The notes beneath the pieces are model-generated. The model was not told the origin of the DNA and ran no database searches. It saw nothing but the letters and a program-made list of their open reading frames with translations. Shown here in pieces: positions 6,199-9,690 of a DNA stretch of 9,690 nt. Within the stretch, counting starts at the first letter, position 1; each line of letters starts with the position of its first letter. The position numbers and the translations under genes were made by a program. Source of the DNA: Pseudomonadota bacterium (GTDB lineage Bacteria > Pseudomonadota > Gammaproteobacteria > Xanthomonadales > Xanthomonadaceae); contig JAEXAG010000036.1 of the NCBI GenBank assembly GCA_023394655.1, positions 1-9,690 of the forward strand, written 5' to 3'.

Positions 6199-7092
6199 TC
6201 AATCCCAGCCGATGGTCCCCTCGACCACGCGCGCGATGCGGCCACCCGACCAGACATCGCCATCGGCATCGACGGTGAGTTCGATGATCGCGTCGAAGCC
6301 CACTTCGCGGCCCTGGCTGACGCGATAGAAACCGCCATCGCCGGGCAGCGCGCCCTGCGAGGCCAGCCAGGCAGCGAGCGTCGCGTTGGCGGCCCCGGAT
6401 GCCGCATCCTCGAACTGCGCGGGCGCGCCGACCCAGGCTCGGACGGCAAGGTAATGCACCGGGTCGTTGCTGCGTGCGTACACGCATACGCCCATGCTGC
6501 CGGTGTCTTCCGCCAGCCGCGAGATCGCCTCCCAGTTTGGGGAAGCCGCGCGCAGGCCGGCTTCGTCCGCCAGTTCCACCAGCCACCAGCGGCGGCCGCC
6601 ATCCATCAGTGCCGGCGGCAGCTGGCCGAGCGGCAGCCCGGCAAGTGCGGCGGCCAGGCGCGGATCGTCCGCGCTGGCGGTTTCCACCAGCGATGCCCGG
6701 GGGGTGCGCACGGCGATCGTCCGGGTCGGGCCTTCGCCATTGACCCGCAGCGGCAGCTTGCCGGCGGCGCCATCCTGCACCAGCAGTCCGTCGCGGGGCA
6801 CGGCGAGGCCGGCATCGAGCACGGCATGGGCGGTGCCGACGCTCGGATGGCCGGCGAAGGGCACTTCGCGGCGCGGGCTGAACATGCGGATGCGGTAGCT
6901 GGTCTCCGGATCGACCGGCGGCAGCACGAAGGTGGTTTCAGGCAGGCGCGTCCAGCGTGCGATGGCCTGCATCTGTTCGTCGGAAAGGCCTTCGGCATCG
7001 AGCACGACGGCCAGCGGGTTGCCGGCGCCGGGCCGGTCGGCGAACACGTCGGCCTGCACGTAGGGACGCGGGCGGCGGTGGGGTTTGGTCAT
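6199..7092 (-). CDS. PhzF-family epimerase/isomerase-like protein
   Basis: The 297-residue product has the diaminopimelate-epimerase-like fold of the PhzF family, two similar halves with the active site between them. The N-terminus YVQADVFADRPGAGNPLAVV (11-30) is characteristic. LPETTFVL at 50-57 contains E52, equivalent to the catalytic glutamate of PhzF. FSPRREVPFAGHPSVGTAHA at 71-90 is the hallmark Gly-His-Pro segment, and EDAASGAANATLAAWL at 228-243 is its counterpart in the second half. True PhzF isomerises trans-2,3-dihydro-3-hydroxyanthranilate in phenazine synthesis. No other phenazine gene is nearby, so this is probably one of the many housekeeping homologues of unknown substrate; phenazine production should not be inferred. 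It diverges from the aspartate kinase/decarboxylase gene across a 46-bp gap. No clear Shine-Dalgarno sequence is seen. Confidence 0.92.
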   Translation of the reverse strand: MTKPHRRPRPYVQADVFADRPGAGNPLAVVLDAEGLSDEQMQAIARWTRLPETTFVLPPVDPETSYRIRMFSPRREVPFAGHPSVGTAHAVLDAGLAVPRDGLLVQDGAAGKLPLRVNGEGPTRTIAVRTPRASLVETASADDPRLAAALAGLPLGQLPPALMDGGRRWWLVELADEAGLRAASPNWEAISRLAEDTGSMGVCVYARSNDPVHYLAVRAWVGAPAQFEDAASGAANATLAAWLASQGALPGDGGFYRVSQGREVGFDAIIELTVDADGDVWSGGRIARVVEGTIGWD

Positions 7093-7098
7093 TAGAAT
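7093..7098 (+). promoter_or_regulatory. Putative -10 box (TAGAAT) for the aspartate kinase/DAP decarboxylase gene
   Basis: TAGAAT sits directly beside the phzF start codon on the plus strand. Initiation near 7105 would give a leader of about 34 bases. No -35 consensus lies 16-18 bases upstream, where the sequence is inside phzF (GGGCGG). The following bases, GTCGCA, nearly repeat those after the opposing box (GTCCGCA). Confidence 0.4.
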
Positions 7099-7131
7099 GT
7101 CGCATTCGCCGGAACGGCCGGCTGTGCGGAC

Positions 7132-7137
7132 ATTCTA
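7132..7137 (-). promoter_or_regulatory. Putative -10 box (TAGAAT) for phzF
   Basis: The minus strand reads CATCTAGAATGTCCGCA, with TAGAAT at 7137-7132, the mirror image of the plus-strand box at 7093. Initiation near 7125 would give a leader of about 33 bases before the phzF ATG. No -35 consensus is present; the position 17 bases upstream reads CGGCGG. Confidence 0.4.
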
Positions 7138-7138
7138 G

Positions 7139-9690
7139 ATGTCGTATTCCCCTGCCGCCGCCCCTTGGGTGGTCCTCAAGTTCGGTGGTACCAGCGTCTC
7201 GCGCCGCTCGCGCTGGGACAACATCGGGCGGATTGCTTCCGGACGCGCACAGGATGCCCGCGTGCTCGTGGTCGTCTCGGCGCTTTCGGGCGTGACCAAC
7301 GAACTGCAGGGGGTCGCCTCGGGCGACGACATCGGTGGCCGCATCGCCGCGCTCGAAGCCCGCCATCGCGCCTTCGCCGTAGAGCTCGAACTGGATGCCG
7401 AGGCCGTGCTGGGCGAGCGCCTTGCCACGCTGCGGGCGCTGGGCGAGGACCCGCGCGCCGCCAGTCGCGATCTCGCCTGGCAGGCCGAAGTGCTGGCGCA
7501 GGGCGAACTGCTTTCCTCCACGCTCGGCGCGGCCTATCTTTCGGCGCAGGGGCTGGATTGCGGCTGGTGTGATGCACGCGAATGGCTCGATGCGATCGAC
7601 ATGCCGATCCAGAGCGATTGGGCGCGACGTCTCTCGGTGAATTGCCGGCGCGATCCCGATGCCGACTGGCTCGGGCGGTTCACCGCCCAACCCAACCGCA
7701 TGCTGTTGACGCAAGGCTTCATCGCCCGCCATGCCGATGGCGGCACCGCGGTGCTCGGCCGCGGCGGGTCGGACACTTCGGCCGCCTGTTTCGGTGCGCT
7801 GCTCGGCGCCCGCCGGGTCGAAATCTGGACCGACGTGCCGGGCATGTTCAGCGCCAATCCGCGCGAGGTGCCCGAAGCCCGCCTGCTGGCGCGGCTGGAT
7901 TACGCCGAAGCCCAGGAAATCGCCACCACCGGTGCCAAGGTGCTGCATCCGCGCTCGATCGGGCCTTGCCGCGACGCGCGCGTGCCGATGGCGATCCTCG
8001 ATACCGAGCGCCCCGGACTGCCGGGCACGCAAATCGATTCCAGCGCCACCACCGTCCCGGGGGTGAAGGCGATCAGCCGCCGCAACGGCATCGTGCTGGT
8101 GTCGATGGAGTCCATCGGCATGTGGCAGCAGGTCGGCTTCCTCGCCGATGTCTTCGAGCGATTCAAGCGCAACGGCCTTTCGGTGGACATGCTCGGCTCT
8201 TCGGAAACCAACGTCACCGTCTCGCTGGATCCGAGCGAGAACCTGATGACCACCGACGTGCTCTCGCGGCTGTCGGAGGATCTCTCGCAGGTTTGCCGGG
8301 TCAAGATCATCGCGCCATGCGCGGCCATCACCCTGGTCGGCCGCGGCATGCGTTCGCTGCTGCACAAGCTTTCCGACGTGTGGGCGACGTTCGGGCGCGA
8401 GCGCGTGCACCTGATCTCGCAATCCTCCAACGATCTCAATCTCACCTTCGTGATCGACGAGGCGGATGCCGACGGCCTGATCCCGGTCATCCACGCGGAG
8501 CTGATGAGGAGCGGCGCGATGCCGATCCGCGAGGCGGGCGTGTTCGGTCCGAGCTGGCGCCATCTCGCCGAGGGTGCACCGGAGCCGGTGCCGGCATGGT
8601 GGGCCGGGCGCCGCGATGCGCTGATGGCGCTCGCCGACACCGGCACCCCGCGTTACGTCTACCACCTGCCGACGCTGCGGGCGCAGGCCGATCGGCTGCG
8701 CGCGATCAGTGCCGTCGATCATCACTTCTACGCGATCAAGGCCAATTCCCATCCGGTGTTGCTGCGCGAACTGCATGCTCGCGGCTTCGGGCTGGAGTGC
8801 GTGTCCGCCGCCGAGCTGGAGCACGTCTTCGCGAGCGTCCCCGGCCTCGAACCCGGGCGCGTGCTGTTCACCCCGAGCTTCGCGCCGCGCGCCGAATATG
8901 CCGCCGCGATGGCGCGTGGCGTGCGGGTGACGCTGGACAACCTCGAAGTCCTGCAGCGCTGGCCGGAACTGTTCCGCGACCGCAGCATCTGGCTGCGCGT
9001 GGATCTCGGTCGCGGTGCCGGCCACCACGCCAAGGTGGTGACCGGTGGCAGCGAATCGAAGTTCGGCCTGCCCTTGGCCAAGCTCGATGAATTCCTGCGT
9101 ACCGCGCGGGATCTCGGTGCGACCGTCTCGGGACTTCATGCACACCTGGGCAGCGGCATCGAATCGCCGGCGCACTGGGCGGAGGTGCATGCGGAGCTGG
9201 CGACGCTCGCGGACAGCATCGGCACCATCGACACGCTGGACATCGGCGGTGGCTTGCCGATTCCGTACCACGCCGACGACGTGGAATTCGATCTGTCCGC
9301 CTGGGCCGAGGCGCTGGCCGCGGTCAAGGCCGATTTCCCGCGCTACGCGGTGGCGATCGAACCGGGCCGCTATCTGGTGGCGCAATGCGGCGTGCTGCTG
9401 GCGCGCGTCACCCAGGTGGTCGAGAAGGAGGGTGTTCGCCGCGTCGGCCTGGATGCCGGCATGAATGCCCTGATCCGACCGGCGCTGTACGACGCCTGGC
9501 ACGACATCCACAACCTTTCGCGGCTGGGCGACGCGACCATGTTGCCGTTCGACGTGGTCGGCCCCATCTGCGAAAGCAGCGATGTGCTGGGCCTCGGCCG
9601 CGACCTGCCCGCCGCGACTGCCGAGGGCGACGTGATGCTGGTCGCCGATGCCGGCGCCTACGGTTACACCATGGCCAGCCGCTACAACCT
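7139..9690 (+). CDS. lysA: Bifunctional aspartate kinase/diaminopimelate decarboxylase (3' end cut by window)
   Basis: One open frame of 850 codons runs off the window edge. Residues 1 to about 300 are an aspartokinase: KFGGTSV at 14-20, GRGGSDTSAA at 207-216 and GAKVLHP at 265-271. Two ACT-type regulatory segments follow at about 318-380 and 390-445. After a linker, a fold-type III PLP decarboxylase starts near 500: YAIKAN at 531-536 with PLP lysine K534, HLGSG at 669-673, glycine-rich IGGG at 702-705, EPGR at 741-744, CESSD at 811-815 with the usual active-site cysteine C811, and AYGYTMASRYN at 840-850. The protein should phosphorylate aspartate, the first pathway step, and decarboxylate meso-diaminopimelate to lysine, the last. 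Only a few residues appear to be missing, as this decarboxylase motif normally lies close to the C-terminus. The start is the ATG at 7139, with only a weak Shine-Dalgarno (GCGGA, eight bases upstream). All key residues of both halves are present. Such fusions are known in Xanthomonadaceae. Confidence 0.95.
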   Translation, partial: MSYSPAAAPWVVLKFGGTSVSRRSRWDNIGRIASGRAQDARVLVVVSALSGVTNELQGVASGDDIGGRIAALEARHRAFAVELELDAEAVLGERLATLRALGEDPRAASRDLAWQAEVLAQGELLSSTLGAAYLSAQGLDCGWCDAREWLDAIDMPIQSDWARRLSVNCRRDPDADWLGRFTAQPNRMLLTQGFIARHADGGTAVLGRGGSDTSAACFGALLGARRVEIWTDVPGMFSANPREVPEARLLARLDYAEAQEIATTGAKVLHPRSIGPCRDARVPMAILDTERPGLPGTQIDSSATTVPGVKAISRRNGIVLVSMESIGMWQQVGFLADVFERFKRNGLSVDMLGSSETNVTVSLDPSENLMTTDVLSRLSEDLSQVCRVKIIAPCAAITLVGRGMRSLLHKLSDVWATFGRERVHLISQSSNDLNLTFVIDEADADGLIPVIHAELMRSGAMPIREAGVFGPSWRHLAEGAPEPVPAWWAGRRDALMALADTGTPRYVYHLPTLRAQADRLRAISAVDHHFYAIKANSHPVLLRELHARGFGLECVSAAELEHVFASVPGLEPGRVLFTPSFAPRAEYAAAMARGVRVTLDNLEVLQRWPELFRDRSIWLRVDLGRGAGHHAKVVTGGSESKFGLPLAKLDEFLRTARDLGATVSGLHAHLGSGIESPAHWAEVHAELATLADSIGTIDTLDIGGGLPIPYHADDVEFDLSAWAEALAAVKADFPRYAVAIEPGRYLVAQCGVLLARVTQVVEKEGVRRVGLDAGMNALIRPALYDAWHDIHNLSRLGDATMLPFDVVGPICESSDVLGLGRDLPAATAEGDVMLVADAGAYGYTMASRYN

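Larger units (their letters stand above)
7093..7137. promoter_or_regulatory. Nested co-centred palindrome filling the divergent intergenic gap
   Basis: Outer arms TAGAATGTC (7093-7101) and GACATTCTA (7129-7137) are perfect inverted repeats. Inner arms GCCGG (7108-7112) and CCGGC (7118-7122) are also perfect. Both pairs share the same centre at 7115. The whole 46-bp gap between the two start codons is thus almost one interrupted palindrome. It fits either mirror-image divergent promoters or the operator of a dimeric regulator acting on both genes. The symmetry is seen directly; the role is inferred. Confidence 0.65.

Noticed and set aside
6938..9511. An 857-codon open frame on the minus strand
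   Set aside because: It is antisense to the fused aspartate kinase/decarboxylase, whose motifs are intact, and its translation has no recognisable domain. It is a high-GC artefact.
1..9690. Mobile elements, CRISPR arrays, RNA genes or a defence or novel gene cluster
   Set aside because: No transposase or integrase motifs, spaced repeats, tRNA-like folds or unfamiliar multi-gene operon could be seen. All major genes belong to known families.

Overview
The window looks like ordinary core chromosome from a GC-rich gammaproteobacterium, most likely of the Xanthomonadaceae/Lysobacteraceae (Lysobacter, Luteimonas or Xanthomonas relatives). Three things point there: a single-chain aspartate kinase/diaminopimelate decarboxylase, which is typical of that family; an HU-like protein with a Lys/Ala-rich N-terminal tail and the C-terminal signature VRPLKKLKDAA; and the dnaE-accA gene pair. 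The genus cannot be fixed from the sequence alone.

Layout. Positions 60-5155 are read from the minus strand in the order HU-family gene (4757-5155), dnaE (1099-4620), accA (60-1013). A strong intrinsic terminator (4703-4730) separates HU from dnaE, and a TAGAAT -10-like box (1041-1046) lies just before accA. The 298-bp gap 5156-5453 holds the HU promoter, a run of helically phased A-tracts behind it, and the leader of a plus-strand gene for an exported glycine-zipper protein (5454-6119). That gene converges on a minus-strand PhzF-family gene (6199-7092), with a 10-bp-stem hairpin between them that could terminate both. PhzF diverges from the fused aspartate kinase/DAP decarboxylase gene (7139 to the window edge, plus strand). 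The 46-bp space between them is almost entirely one nested, co-centred palindrome whose outer arms carry mirror-image TAGAAT boxes.

How the genes relate. DnaE is the replicative polymerase subunit and AccA the carboxyltransferase alpha subunit of acetyl-CoA carboxylase; the two are commonly neighbours in proteobacteria. HU packages DNA. The fusion enzyme carries the first step of the aspartate pathway and the last step of lysine synthesis. The zipper protein is probably periplasmic or outer-membrane associated. PhzF has no phenazine genes beside it, so its substrate is unknown.

I see no prophage, insertion sequence, CRISPR array, tRNA, rRNA or defence locus. No undescribed multi-gene system is evident. 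The most interesting signals are regulatory: the 7093-7137 palindrome, the three TAGAAT boxes, and the phased A-tracts upstream of HU.
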